In this document: piece by piece, positions 11,235 to 24,240 of the stretch
How the letters are laid out: each line of letters opens with the position of its first letter
Position numbering within the stretch: the stretch's first letter is position 1
Source: Rhipicephalus microplus
Taxonomy: Eukaryota > Arthropoda > Arachnida > Ixodida > Ixodidae
NCBI RefSeq assembly: GCF_043290135.1
Contig: NC_134704.1
Coordinates: 9,357,501 to 9,421,500, forward strand
Reading direction: 5' to 3'
DNA length: 64,000 bases
Translations under genes and position numbers: made by a program
The notes under the pieces: model-generated
Database searches by the model: none
Seen by the model: the letters and a program-made list of their open reading frames with translations, nothing else
What the model was told of the DNA's origin: nothing

Positions 11235-11465
11235 TGATTGATAGATTGACATGTGGAGTTTGACGTCCCAAAGCCACCATATGATTATGAGAGACGCCGT
11301 AGTGGAGAGCTCCAGAAATTTCGACCACCTGGGGTTCTTTAACGTGCGCACGGGCCTTCAAAACTTCCGCCTCCATCGGAAATGCAGCCGCCGCAGCCGG
11401 GATTCAAACCCGCGACCTGCGGGTCAGCAGCCGAGTACCTTAGCCACTAGACCACCGCGGCGGGG
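11235..11465 (-). mobile_element. Ruka-type tRNA-derived SINE, full length with TSD
   Basis: On the minus strand the element runs from CCCCGCCGCGGTGGTCTAGT through an A box (TCTAGTGGCTAAGG), a B-box remnant (GTTTGAATCCCGG), a CCGATGGAGGCGGAAG segment, the GGTCGAAATTTCTGGAGC block and a 3' end of CACATGTCAATC/TATCAATCAA type. It is flanked by a 15-bp duplication, CACGTCAACAACAAT at 11220-11234 and CACGTCAGCAACAAT at 11466-11480 (one mismatch). TSD length and TTGAT-type tail suggest LINE-dependent mobilisation. The best-preserved copy in the window. Confidence 0.9.
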
Positions 11466-11480
11466 CACGTCAGCAACAAT

Positions 11481-13834
11481 GATGACCATGAACGTAGAAC
11501 ACTCCCACAATAGAGGAGATAATGGTGCGGATTACGGAAAACAACGTACAAGAACACGACACCAAGAGCGACCACGTAGTGTAATCCACTGTAGGATTCA
11601 TAGCCATCAAATATCTTATTTAGCAGCTCAGCAAAAACACGCGGAAGATGAAAACACTGAAGCCTTTTTGGTGGACTTTAATATTCATGCCGTAACATCA
11701 CTTGTCACGAGCTTGAAATAACTCGACTAGCTTAAAAAAGAAGTGCTCTCTTTCACAGGCCAATAATGAGCGGGGATTTATTGGTTAGAATAAAGAAAAA
11801 CTCCAAAATTGTTCAAGGAAACTTCTATAGCCTGATACTAACATCACTTGCTGAGATGTCATGCTTTGTTTTAATATATTTGTCAACGCAAATACGCATT
11901 TTTATTTCATTTTCCTTCTTCATAATACTTGATATACACGCACGTAACTTACACAGTGACTTAGCAAAACAAGAACAACTGCGTAAGGACAGCACGCATG
12001 TCCTTATCTTCCTAAGGACTTGTTTAAGTTACGTACTCGTATTTCAAGTATCACGAATCATGAACTCAACCAAACGGCCATTTTGACAAGTTTATCTTCA
12101 GCTTCTCCTGCATAGCAGTGGGCGACCGTCAATAAAAATGGTTCTACGTTTATATTATTGTATTTTTCCACTCTTTTAATTTTTTAGGAGTATTTGTACG
12201 CCAAACGCAAAAATATGCAATTTAATCACCTAACACATCACAAAAAAGATTCATACAATAGCCAGCAGGTTCCAAGCCTAAATAAATACTTGGTTTCAAT
12301 CTTTTCGAATATGTTATTTACCTGCTCTACCTACCTGAAACACTTTCTTTCAGTGAGTTTTCATTAAACAAGACGCCTGGTGCGCCAATGACATTTTGTG
12401 GCTTCTCCTGAACTTCCATTCTCTGATAAGCCCTGTGTCATCCTACTAAGTTTAGGAACACAATTTTACTGCAAAATATGATAAAACAAGAATATAAAAA
12501 TGAAGACACAAAATGACAGGCTGGCGTTGACGTCCTCCAAGCGGCTTCACTTGTCTGGCGATTTGCATGAATAGTGTAAACAGACTGACGAGAGCTTCTT
12601 GCGTCAAGGAGACGGGCTGGCTTTTTGTGGTGAGTGAGAGGACGGTGAGCAAGAAAAAAAAACTAAATTATGTAAATAAGCCGGTTGACTCACTCAGACA
12701 AACATGTTAGAAAATTCGCATATGGCATAAGTCGGGCGTCATGACAGTCTATAGTTAGTACACCGTGACTGCTTTTGGCGTTTTCTCGTTGATATTCCAA
12801 CCAAAACATTGGAAAAGTGCTTCGTCTATCTTCAAAAGAAAAAAATGTGAAAAAGAAAGGCAAATGCGTAATATACGTGCTCTTTCTCCGAAGCTTGATT
12901 GTCACTCGGCTTTGAATGCAAAGTTAGTGTCAACAATCTATTCGGTGTGACGATTTTCTTTTAGACAACAAAATAAGGACAATGTGAAAAAACACGGTTT
13001 TATCCAACTGTCTTTCTGCTTCGCGCTTACTGCCGACGACCAATTCAACAATTCAGTAAGCTGTTGCACGAGTCGTAACGAATAGATGCGGCAAAAAAAG
13101 AAAGAAGAGTCAATATGCGTAAAACCACTCAACAAAAAAGAGCTGAAAATGTGACAAACAGCTGCTCAATAATATTGAAGCATTCTGAGGAGTAATGCGG
13201 TTTTCTCGGGCCAAAACTCAAAGTGAATTACAACATAAAAACTACGCACAAGCAGAAACTGCGTTTCATTAACAAAGGCACGCAAGTTAAAAAGTGACCA
13301 AACTTGAATATCATTGGCGTAGTCAGTATGCTCAAGCTTATTTCTTTTGTATAGAGAGTCCTGAAGAGTGGTATATAGCTTAGCAGTGGCGCAACATGCA
13401 TACGTGTGGTGGCTGGTATATATTTTACAATATAATTGGTTTTCGTCATGACATAAACTGTAGATATTCTTATATGTACACAGTTGTATGATTGCCCTGA
13501 AAATTATTTGTTTTTTTTTTCTAAACAAGCGGACTAGTTTTTATTCTCGGGCACCAAATTATTGACTGCATTTCACTCCAGTGCTTAAACAAACGTGACG
13601 CTTCAAATGGAGTCTCTGTAAATATGAATGTAGAGTTCTCTAACACGGGACATTTACAAGTTACTCTTGCACGCAACATGGCCAATACAGTCATCAATAA
13701 ATTGAGAAAAGTAGGCACCACAATAGCTCGAAAGCTGTGGCATTGAACTAATTAGCACGACGTACTACGTAGACTTGTATGCCACCCAATTCAAGTTCTT
13801 ATTTTTGCTTTCTAAACACTGTTTACGTTGAGTG
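11481..13834. other. AT-rich interval without a recognised gene
   Basis: Several short frames on both strands (for example 11766-12086 and 13166-13528 minus) have compositions typical of random AT-rich DNA. No repeat that I can name. Confidence 0.4.
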
Positions 13835-14210
13835 CTATTGCACAGAATGCAACAGCATCTCCATGTATTGATGAGGGGTGATGCGGAGGTGGATAAAAGC
13901 GCCGTTCTCCAATGGGATAAAGACAAGTGTTTGAGCCCTTGAGCCTTGTTGCTGGTTTTCATAAGTACTATCGCAAATAAACACTGTCCACCAGACGCTC
14001 CCGCCATATTTGTAGGTGACGCGTGGTGTGCACTGTTTCACAACTCCAGAGCGACCATCGTACGGAACGTCCTGCAGTAATGGTGTATCTGCATTTGCTC
14101 CCGTGACATAAGTTCTCGTCTTGGCAAACCATTCAGGAACCGGAAAATTAGCTGTCTGATGACCGTAATTCATTAAATAGACTGTTGCCGTTATTCTTAG
14201 AAGTGAAGGT
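13835..14210 (-). CDS. possible exon or degraded coding sequence, unknown protein
   Basis: A minus-strand frame runs from about 14210 to a stop at 13835. It is open upstream of the ATG at 14173 to a pyrimidine-containing CTTCTAAG that could be a splice acceptor. The composition looks protein-like: PVPEWFAKTRTYVTG, then QCTPRVTYKYGGSVWW and VFICDS, with two cysteines and several aromatic residues, as in small secreted tick proteins. I recognise no family, see no signal peptide in this segment, and found no partner exon. It could be the last exon of a gene upstream on the minus strand, or chance. Confidence 0.22.
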
Positions 14211-15139
14211 TCACACTGTGGTAGACAAGCACGAGACTATAGACTCATACAGAGAATAATTTCTCGATGATGCTAAAAAACTGTATAGCTATACATAGCA
14301 AACGAAACACCCACCACAGCCACATCTAGTTAAACTTCTTTCTGTGCTTTTCACATCGGTGCCGTAATGTTAGAAAATAAATGATTAACAAATAGTATAA
14401 TTTATTATAACTTGAACCAATGGTTATATGAGGAGGTAACGTTTATAAAGAGGTAAGTGAATTACCTTCTTTCATTGATGCAGTGATTAAACGAAATGTC
14501 CATGAAGTGGGCTACAGACATTGCACCTTTGATAGACTTGCTTCAGGCCCTCGGTGTCTGTCCGACCACTTATTTTCATACTACCAAATAGCCTGAAGAC
14601 AATGCGCCTTTAATAACGTTTGTTATTTTCAAAACGCGTTGTGCTTAACTGAATGACGCTATCGTTGCATAAAGGCCTGGTGTTGTTTGTCTTGATGCTA
14701 GAAATCATGGCTTGAGCAGAAGTTGTAAATGTTATCCATGAAAGTTTGTTAATCAGACGCAGATAGTTATGCCCCTTGAGACCGTGCACAAGAGCCATTT
14801 ACGCAGAAGTGCCATTTATGTAATCTCCACGTGATCTGAAGATCGAGATATCGACTGAAGGAAGGTGTTTCTGCGTACAGCAACCGCAGAACGAGCAGGA
14901 GATTGTTGGATGGCGGCAGACATTCACTAACGATTTGCGACAATGAATCCATCTGTTATCCTCGCATACAAGCAGCTGGAATAATCAGATATAGCCATGT
15001 CGTGAATTCTAATAGCGTATGTCGACCACCCGCTTAGTATCACAATACTGTATCACACTAGTGGTTGGCCTTGCGTCCATGTAATACAGCTCCGTGACTG
15101 CAATCACTAAGGCAGTTATTCTGTTGAACTTTAGTAGAG

Positions 15140-15355
15140 GCATAGCACCTTTGTATCAGAGCGCAACAGGAAGAACACAGGTTCAATACCGGTTGCAGTG
15201 TTTGCGTTGCTAAGGAGGCGAGATGCTAGACACCCGTGTACTGCGCGATGTGAGCGCACTTCGAAGAACCCCAAATGTCGAAACTTCCAGAGCCCTTCAC
15301 TACAGCGTGCCTTATAAGCATATCGTGGTTACGGCAAGTAAAACTACAGATATCA
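15140..15355 (+). mobile_element. Ruka-type SINE in sense orientation, decayed
   Basis: A B-box-like AGGTTCAATACCGG is followed by GAGGCGAGATGCTAGACACC, a CGAAGAACCCC segment, GTCGAAACTTCCAGAGCCC and CACTACAGCGTGCCTTATAA. It ends in AGTAAAACTACAGATATCAA, the order seen in sense-strand Ruka copies. The A box at the 5' end is too diverged to place exactly. Confidence 0.65.
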
Positions 15356-15464
15356 ATATTCGAAGAACGCCCTCCTTTTATCAGATAAGTAAATAAATAA
15401 ACAATTCGGGCATGATGAATATATAATGGGTGTAATTTGGCGCAATATTTTGTGCAGCTCAGTG

Positions 15465-15515
15465 CAGAGAGAAAACCAAGGGAGAGGCAGGGAGGTTAAC
15501 CAGGTTGCACACGGT
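15465..15515. repeat. fragment of the GGTTAACC-core dispersed repeat
   Basis: Contains GGGAGAGGCAGGGAGGTTAA followed by CCAGGTTGC, close to the core described at 4745-4885. Confidence 0.4.
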
Positions 15516-17163
15516 TTGAGCGAAGTGCAAAGATAGACTAATGTCCTTTGAATCCACAGCCTGCGTCACATAGTGATAACCACCGTGAAAGAAAGCAAGT
15601 AAACCAAAGTAATATTTTAGTTAAGAGGTGATAACATTGGTACAATTGTGATGAGAGAAGGATCAAGGTTGGTCGATGCGCATGGAAGTAAATTTGAATT
15701 TGAGCATTACAATAGGACACGTACTTGCCTGCGCACTGCGGCTGCAAGTCTCATTTTCAGGTAAAATAGATTTGTATGTGTAAGGGAAAATCAGCGTTCC
15801 CATAAAATCTGAAGAATATCGTAAGAAATAAAGCTGACTATTGCTTCAGTGATGCATTCTTTAGACTGTTTCAAACAAAGATTCATATTTTTGATAAGTG
15901 GTTGCCGCGATAGGCAGACGAGGGGATCTAGTGAATTCTGCGCACGTCACAATTGACTACTCAAATTGCTACGCATTGCTTCGATAAAACAAGTTGAACG
16001 TTTACCACCCTTGTTGTAGTTCCTTTCACTGTCCTTGTTTTCTGTGAGCAGTGAAGATGTCATAGAACATGACACGTAAGCACATGTAGGTCAACACTGA
16101 CGCTTGAACTCGACCTGCTCAGACGTAAGTTGAAGCCTGACGGAAGATATATGGCGCGTCCAGCCTCTTGAATTCACATGATGTAAGGTAGTGGCATAAA
16201 TTTTGACTGTTCTGCCCTAACACTTGTGCATTCACAATCTCCTGTTGTACTAGAAATACCGTGGTTCTAGATTGCTCTGCTCAGTAGCATCGTCGGCGTG
16301 CATCTTGTATCCAACTTATGAGGCCATCTGGCAACCAGGCCAAATGAAGACAGAGCAGCGGGCATGCCAGAGAAGACGCGCCAGCACTAATTGAAACAAA
16401 CGGCTAGTCTCGATAATGTGAAGAGAGCATAAGAGGAGGACGCCGCTGAGACGGAACAAAGCCGTCTATATTAACGAGCTCGACGCAGGTCACCGGACTA
16501 GTGGTCGAGCTGAGTTTGATTACACACTGCGCACGCAGTTGTGACGTTTATTTTGTGTGGTTTAATGAGAACACCTAATGAGAATAGCTTGGTGAGCATT
16601 TTTGTTCTTGATTCTTGCAAGCATGCGCGTGCTCTAACAGGTGCTCAATCACTCAACTTGTACAACGTGAAGGCAATGTCACTTACCCACGACAGCAAGT
16701 TCGTATTGGTTCCGAGAGTAAGCGAGTGAGTGTGCGTTAATAAGAAGGGCAGGGAGCAAGTTTCTGCTGAAGTAGAAAAAGTTTTCCTTTTGCAATCTAT
16801 AAAGGGCTATAGCTTTCTCATCCCAAGTCTGAAATTTGTAAGGAAATGTATAAGAAATAATGACAAGACATATTAAAATTATTTCGTAAATATATAGCTG
16901 ATATGCCTGTGCACTGGGTGCAACAGACAACATTTCATGCGAATGCATTAACAACATAGCATAGTATGCATGAAACAAACTGTATACGCAGCCCTCAAAA
17001 TTGAAATAAAAAAACGTAGTGGGCTGTCTGCTCGCGTTACTTTCCCGAAATAATTAATGCATAATGACTATATAGGTCCATGCAGGCAGGCGTCTGTGAA
17101 TAACGGGATGTTAAAAAGATTTAGCACTTGTGGTAGAATGCCCTACGTTTTTTGTAATCATCG
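15516..17163. other. interval without a recognised gene
   Basis: AT-rich at both ends with a GC-richer block at 16320-16540 that may be an old repeat. No coding frame that I would defend. Confidence 0.35.
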
Positions 17164-17325
17164 ATGATTGATATGTGGGGTTTAACGTCCCGAAACCACC
17201 CTATAGAGATGCCGTTGTGGAGGGCTCTGGAAATTTTGACCACCAGGCGTTCGTTAACGTGCACATAATTTAAAGTACACAGGCCTCAGCATTTTTAACC
17301 TTCACAGAAAATTTTGCCGTTATGG
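17164..17325 (-). mobile_element. Ruka-type SINE fragment, 5'-truncated
   Basis: Antisense 3' part of the SINE: GATTGATATGTGGGGTTTAA, AACCACCCTATAGAGATGCC, GGAGGGCTCTGGAAATTTTG and a decayed segment matching the CATTTTCGCCTCCATCG region. The tRNA head is missing or unrecognisable. A short deletion relative to other copies lies in the CATATGATTATGAGAG segment. Confidence 0.7.
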
Positions 17326-17894
17326 CAACAGCTGCATTTATTACGAATTGAAGGATATAATTGATGATGCGTTCTAGATATTCTACCTATAGCAATAGCG
17401 TTACATTGGAGCTACTTTTGTGCAAACTCTTCTAGCACAAATGGACTTGTTGTAACTATATTACGGGCTAAAAAAGGAAAGCACAACAAAAATACATGGA
17501 GAGGACATGTATATTCTTGTTTTCTACTTTGAATCTCACTGTAGCGGTGCTCGAGGCACGCCTCATTTTCTAAGTTCCTGCGTGGAGCCACTAGTGATGT
17601 TCCCACTTCCCTCGCACATGGCTTCATTCCCTCGCTGTACTCGGCTTCTCGGGCAGGGCTCATCGTGGAAAACCACACAGTGGCAACGACACGACGGGGA
17701 GCCGTTAACGGCACCCAGCCTCATTAAGCCGCACTCACTACTTACAAGTGACGAGTCGAAACGCCTAGTTCCGTTTAATTGGGTGTCCCGGCGTACCAAT
17801 TCCATTTCACCACCTATCGTAGCCACCCATATCAAGACCCCGAGGTTAACGTGACTCGACGATGGGTAGACGTAAAAGTACATAAAAGTGCATT

Positions 17895-18095
17895 CTCAAT
17901 TTAATGTGACAACGTTAAAGAGCGAAAATTCTGCTGGTGGTGTTGACGTCGGCGTCGTTGGTTGTGGGCGGAAAGTTGGCGCTGTCTGTGGGCGAAAACT
18001 CAAAACAAAACTTTACTTCGAATGAGATTTGAATCCAGGTACACTGCGTTTCAAGCAGGTTTTCTATTACAGAGCCATGCTTGTGCTGGTACTTC
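17895..18095 (-). mobile_element. tRNA-derived SINE, antisense copy of the GCCGA-body family
   Basis: On the minus strand a head with GGCTCTGTAATAGAAAACC and an anticodon-like arm CTGCTTGAAACGCAG, then a GGATTCAAATCTC B box, is followed by a body containing CCGACGTCAACACCACC and TCGCTCTTTAACGTTGTC. The arrangement matches the copies at 3995 and 6115. Confidence 0.5.
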
Positions 18096-18998
18096 TAAAA
18101 TAAAAAGGAAACAATAAATGAATGTTAAGCAGAGGAGGAAGTTCTATTAACGCATGTACTGTTGCGTGATAGATGCGTAGAATTTCACCAGGTGTTCAGA
18201 AGTATTATTTGCACTTCTGGTGAGTGATTTAAAGTGCTGTCCGCAAGAAAGCGCTTCGACACAAACAATCATCACCATCGGTAACAAACAGCATAAACAA
18301 AGTGGCATGATATAGGGAAGCGCGTGTTGCCTTACGAATGTGCAGTGCAAACTTCGTCGAATGGTAAAAGGTAGGATTGTGACGCAGTGGGCAATTACCT
18401 ACTGTACTCGTAATAAGAATTTCGAAATTGTTTGAAACGAGTTATGTCACGCGCGCAAACGTTGCTTTTCTTGGGGGACAAATGAGGAGTCCACCACGAA
18501 CTGAAGCCAAGTAAGCACTCGAGAAAGCGGTGCGAACGGGAACACATTTATGCTATTATGTTCTACTCTTGATGTGAAGCTCAAAAGTTCTCTAAATTAC
18601 CATCAAGTTATTATTTTAACAAAATAGTACCTATTCTTGATCGGTCTCTCACCCGCATGCCCACTGTAAAGCACTGTGTTGCTTCCGCCACAAAACTACA
18701 AACGGCGTGGTTAAGTACCCTTTACAGGAGCATCGCGTGAAAGAGAAGCATTACGTAGTTGTTACGAATAAAAACAGCTCTGCTTTATGCAGTACTATTA
18801 TTTCTCTTGTATACTTGGCACGCATGGAATTTCGCTCCACCGCAGTGTTTTGATAGGCATTTCCCAACGTTATATGCCTCGCTAACTGATCGTTACTTCT
18901 TGTTTATTGCCTTCGCATTCTCTGTTTTACGCGTCATTGGCCTTTATTCACCACATTTTTAAAATGCATTTCTTAGCGAACGTCGGCGACTTTGAACG
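18096..18998. other. interval without a recognised gene
   Basis: AT-rich sequence with no defended coding frame or repeat. Confidence 0.4.
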
Positions 18999-19723
<725 letters not shown>

Positions 19724-19869
19724 GCTTACGTTTCGATGCTCTCGTGGTCACCCTCTTAACTTGGCGTGAACCAAAATTAGCATGAGAGAGTAAGGTGGTT
19801 TGGCGAATATGATGCGCTGGTCAAGACATGAATAATGTCACAATCCCGTCGCGTACGTCGTCTAACACT

Positions 19870-20105
19870 TCCCGCCAGACAGTGGCACATAACCAGGGGC
19901 GGGTATGTGCCACAGGTATCTACCCAGGAACGACAAGAACACACACGGATAATTTTAACACGCGGGCGTTAAAAAATACCCGACATTGGTAGCGTTGACT
20001 CGACGAATGCAAGGAATAAATATCAGTGTACCAGCCGGAACCGAACCCAGGCATTCTGCATGGTAATGAATCATTTTACCACCAGGTATCCGAACTACTT
20101 TTAAA
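19870..20105 (-). repeat. dispersed repeat with a GTGGCACATA hairpin and a tRNA-like end
   Basis: GTGGCACATA at 19880 and TATGTGCCAC at 19903 form a short hairpin. On the minus strand the right end carries CTGGTGGTAAAATGATTC and CCTGGGTTCGGTTCCGGC, resembling A and B boxes. The combination is reminiscent of tRNA-headed repeats common in tick genomes; the family name is unknown to me. Confidence 0.4.
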
Positions 20106-22779
20106 ATAGACGCTAATCTTCGTGAAACGTCAATAGTGGTTGCAGTGCTGCCTACCCAATTTTATGAACATTACATATGTACTCCTTTGATACAGCCGTC
20201 AAGTCGGATTAACGTCAATTGTGGTTAATGGCTTGCGCTGAAGTTGATTTATGAGCAGTGTCCAGGGCCAGCATCTTCGCGAGCATCAGCGCTTAATATC
20301 AGCTTCTGGTGTTGCTAATACACATGTTCCAGTTGGCATCATTGCGTAAGTGCAAACATATGGTTATATAAACATCTGCAACTCTTCCAGCTATGTCTGC
20401 GCGTGCAACATTTGTATATGGATTTGGCGTCACTTCATGACGTGTCGCTCAATGAAAAAATTGCAGCATGGTCGTCTTCCCTCCGCATGCTTCGCATAAC
20501 GTTGATTCCCAGCTACGTAAGATCTGCGATTTTTTTTCCTACTATTTCGCCATTTCGAACAACCCGCGGGTTCCTAGCAGCGTTCGTTAATAAATGTAAC
20601 TTCACGTTGCGTAATATTACCCAGAGATTCTGCAAAAAAATATGTATTCCAAGTGCTACAGTTCCTCCAGAACCAAGAAAAATCCTGACTTTTAGGTCGT
20701 AATGATGTTTGGCACTGTTTACTGCCGCTATTTTCCCACCGTCTTTCTTTTCATTGCCTATTTATTCGAAGGTTGCGGATTTGATCACAGCCACAGTCAT
20801 TGCAGTTCTATGGGAGTCAGATTCTAGCGGCCCACGTATTTCAGAGCTTGTTAAAAACACCAGAAGGTCAAAATTTTTGGAGACCTTCACTATGGCATGC
20901 CTCATAATCACATCAATCGCATCGCTGTTTTAGTACGTAACACCCCAAATATCGTTATTATTTCTTTGGTCGCCTTGCGTTGCGCCCTAGACATCTGGAT
21001 TATGCTTTATCAAACTTGTCTATTCGCATGTTTGATACATGTTTTTAACAACATTTGCAGCACAAGCACTGGTTGGTATTTTGTCTTGGTAAAAATACCA
21101 GAGAAAGACAGTTTAACAAATAAATGAAGTTTCACCACAACTACCGCAGCTTGAGCTAATATGCACATCTTATTGTGCATATTTAAGATTGTTCTTCTGA
21201 GAAAAAAAGAACGGGCCACCCCATTACGGACAAGGCTCACACACGGATATTTAAATGCCGTGTTAGATCCCACTGACAATATTAAACGTTTTAGAACAAA
21301 GCTTTCTACAACCACGGATAAAATGTCAAAGCAAGGTGGCCAAAAACTTAGGTAAAAAACAAGAACCGAGTACTGTGGCGCTGTTTCGGAGGCTTGCAGC
21401 TGCTCCGTGCCCAGGAATATTAATGCCGCGTGATCAGACCCCGCCTTTTTCTACTCGTTCACGCGAACATAATTTCTTCATTCGGGGCACGTTTGTTTAA
21501 TGTCATTTTCTTCTGCCGCGTGCTCCCGCCCCTGCTCTCTGTACGTGTGTAGGATTAATGCATTCATTCCAGGTATGCTGCATTGGATCTATGTGAATGT
21601 AGAAAGAACACACTTCAGTAGAGCTGCTGTTACCGATGGTATTGATTCACGTAACTCACTATGTTGTAGCCAAATCTTAGGTAAGGAAGGTTCACTAGCT
21701 TCCTTTATTGTGTGGATGGAATCATTCCGAATCAGTAGTTTTATGTGCTACCGCTAGTAGAGCAGTACTTTTAAAATAAATTTTGGCGTACCCCATGGAC
21801 CCGCAAAGCCGTTTTCTGGTATCTGCAAAATCCATCCTTCGAAAGAACAAAAAAAAAAAAAACTCGTTTTTGGGAAGAGCACTTTGACCTATGAAAGCAA
21901 CCCGTTTGATTTTTTTCGTTGGCTTTGAATAGCATGTGTGCATTGCGGCAGAACTGACTTTCCCATTCCCACTTGATGATTGTAAAGTTTTTGCAGCAAT
22001 TTTATGATATATGCGCACCAGCATGCTTCTTTTTGACTTGAAAAATTCAATAAAAAACACAGCTAGAAGCAGGTTGAATGTTGCTGCAGACCGCACAATT
22101 TGCTGAGAAGCTGCGGAATCAAATTGGTATGACTCTTCTGTGTGACAATTTTTTTGCCAGCGAAAGATCATAGAAGGCACCGTTTGACGCAGCACATTGT
22201 GTTAATTTATGACGCCTGCCTTTTTTCATGTGTGCAACAAGTCCCTCATAACTTAAATTAATCCACAAAAGACCCCCCCCCCCCCCAATACCCATGTCGG
22301 CTAATATTTCATTTGTGTACATAGTGTCAAATTTATATACAGCATAATTAATGCACTGAACTCGTAACCAAGAAAGCTAAGCTTACACTGGTGCTTTATC
22401 ACGTCTCATCACATTTTTCTGTTATTCATTTTTTACGAGTCAAACCAAATCTGGAGCGTTTAACATTTGAATGAAGTTTGTGCGAGTGTGCTGCGACGTT
22501 TTTTTTTTCTCTGTAGGCACAAGAATTTACATTGGGCGAGTTTTTTCGAGAACAGGAATTCAAGACGTCATTTCGAGGCGTCATTTCGTCAAAGCGTTCA
22601 TCACTACGTGCCAGCAAGTGAATCTACTGATTAACAGGTTGCTAAATCAATGTTCGAATATTAGTAGATTGTTGAATGTCTGATGAATTCGCTATAATGT
22701 GGCTTGTTGAGGCCTAATGTTAAACGAAATATTGAAACGAAGAAAGTTATTGACCAATTATTTTATTTCATTACTGAAG
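20106..22779. other. interval without a recognised gene
   Basis: A 15-base poly(C) run near 22272 and an A-run near 21849 are the only distinctive marks. Frames at 20403-20702 and 21722-22195 (minus) are unremarkable. Confidence 0.4.
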
Positions 22780-22792
22780 TATTAAAGATCAA

Positions 22793-22944
22793 ACTGAAGC
22801 AAGACTGAAAGTTGGGCTAGTTGGTGATACATTATGGGCAGAAACAGCACACAAACTCACGGGACGAAGAGAAGAGGCACAAACAGCGCTTGTTTGTGTC
22901 TGCTCTCTTCGTCCCGTGAGTTTGCGCGCGGTTTCTGCCCATAA
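22793..22944. mobile_element. 152-bp hairpin insertion with 13-bp TSD
   Basis: The insertion is flanked by perfect copies of TATTAAAGATCAA at 22780-22792 and 22945-22957. Its first ~38 bp (a GTTGGGCTAGTTGGTGATAC segment) is unpaired. The rest folds into one long near-perfect hairpin, with arms 22831-22888 and 22889-22945 that include ATTATGGGCAGAAAC, CTCACGGGACGAAGAG and ACAAACAGCGCT. No coding capacity. The 13-bp duplication fits insertion by LINE machinery better than most DNA transposases. Similar hairpin repeats are familiar from tick sequences; I do not know a formal name. Confidence 0.75.
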
Positions 22945-22957
22945 TATTAAAGATCAA

Positions 22958-23760
22958 TCATTAAAAAAATTTTCTACACATTAAGTAAATATCTGACGTA
23001 GTTCATTTATTGCTTCCTAACAGAAGGTCATGATCACGAACATTCACGGGTGACAAACGTTTCGTTGTTTCATGGTAGAGCTTGCACATAAACTGGGCCG
23101 GGTGTCACTGAATGGAAAACGTTTTTTTTCTATTTTGAACTAAATTTTATTCGCAGGACTAATAATGTTATTCGTGTTTTGACTACCATTCTTCATATTA
23201 CCACGTATTTTCCTGCCACAACTTTGTTGTTATATAGCTAGTGCTCGTCATTTTTTTCTTTTTTTCATGGTTTCCTACATGCGTTTTATGTGTCATATTA
23301 AATCACATCAAGTTGTCCGCTTCGCCACTTCTTAGAGGAATAACTACAACTTTCGATTAAGAGAAAGAGAGGCATTTCACTATGATAAAACATTTTGGAA
23401 CGTTGTCGACAAAGTAAAATTTGACAAAAACAGTTCATTCTGCTTTCAAGTGACTGTATAACAAAGTTGCATGGCTCATTGATATATACAAATGTCACTG
23501 CTGCCTCGGTTAGTTTCCACGGGCGACGAAGGATGAACACACATCCTCCATGCAGGTGTTTTTGTTGTTTCTGTCTTGACAGATACCGTGCGCGTGCGCA
23601 TTGGCGTGTTTTATTCTCGGAAATCAATTTCTACAACCCTTCAAATTCCTCCCACCAGGTTCTTTTTTCTATAAAATTAACAAAAAAAAACAAGAATAAT
23701 GAGGCTCGATAGGACGCAGTAGCCGATAAGCTGAGAATCTGAAAAATGTCTAGGATGCCG
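22958..23760. other. interval without a recognised gene
   Basis: AT-rich sequence without a defended feature. Confidence 0.4.
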
Positions 23761-23774
23761 CGTTCAGTGAGTGG

Positions 23775-24240
23775 TGCAGAGATGGAGGGAGCTGACCCAA
23801 CGTAATTTGTCTTCGCCGTCTTCTACTGCACCCCGAACCACAGTGACTGCAGCTTCTATAGTGGCAAGAAGCTCTGTGTATTGGTGCGCTTCAGGGAACA
23901 ATCGCTATCCGATGTCTAAACACTGTTCCAGCCATCTCACTGGAGTTACGAAATTCTCGTCTAGTCCCCCATGATTGTGAAAGAAATAGCAAATAAATCG
24001 CAAAGCCATAAAAATTTCGTGTACTTCATGCTTCTTACACCAGGAAGGTTTTCTGTGTCCCCGCTCAAAGAAGTGTTTGTTGCCTTTGTTTTCAATTCCC
24101 ATGTCTACCTCAGTCGCGTTAGCCCATGTGGTTCTGTGACAGCTATTGCTTTCATCAGTTAAGTGATTTAGCGACCGTGTGGCTAAAGTTTCACCCTCCC
24201 TGCACCCTTGCCATGTAAGTGTGGCGCATTTATTAGGCAT
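23775..24240 (-). pseudogene. coding-like fragment with one in-frame stop, unknown protein
   Basis: A minus-strand frame begins at ATG 24240 and runs 111 codons to a TAG at 23905. It stays open in the same frame for about 40 more codons to a TGA near 23775. Both halves look protein-like: KGNKHFFERGHRKPSWCKK, EIFMALRFICYFF, WLEQCLDIG, then TELLATIEAAVTVVRG. Helical, amphipathic composition continuing past the stop suggests a decayed gene or retrocopy rather than chance. A CTGTCACAG about 24133 could be a splice acceptor. I do not recognise the family with any confidence. Confidence 0.3.

Noticed and set aside
11251..11721. 156-codon plus-strand frame
   Set aside because: Covers an antisense SINE; the coding look comes from the SINE's conserved segments.
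17507..17883. Overlapping frames on both strands with balanced composition
   Set aside because: No domain, splice borders or partner exon; kept out as unsupported.
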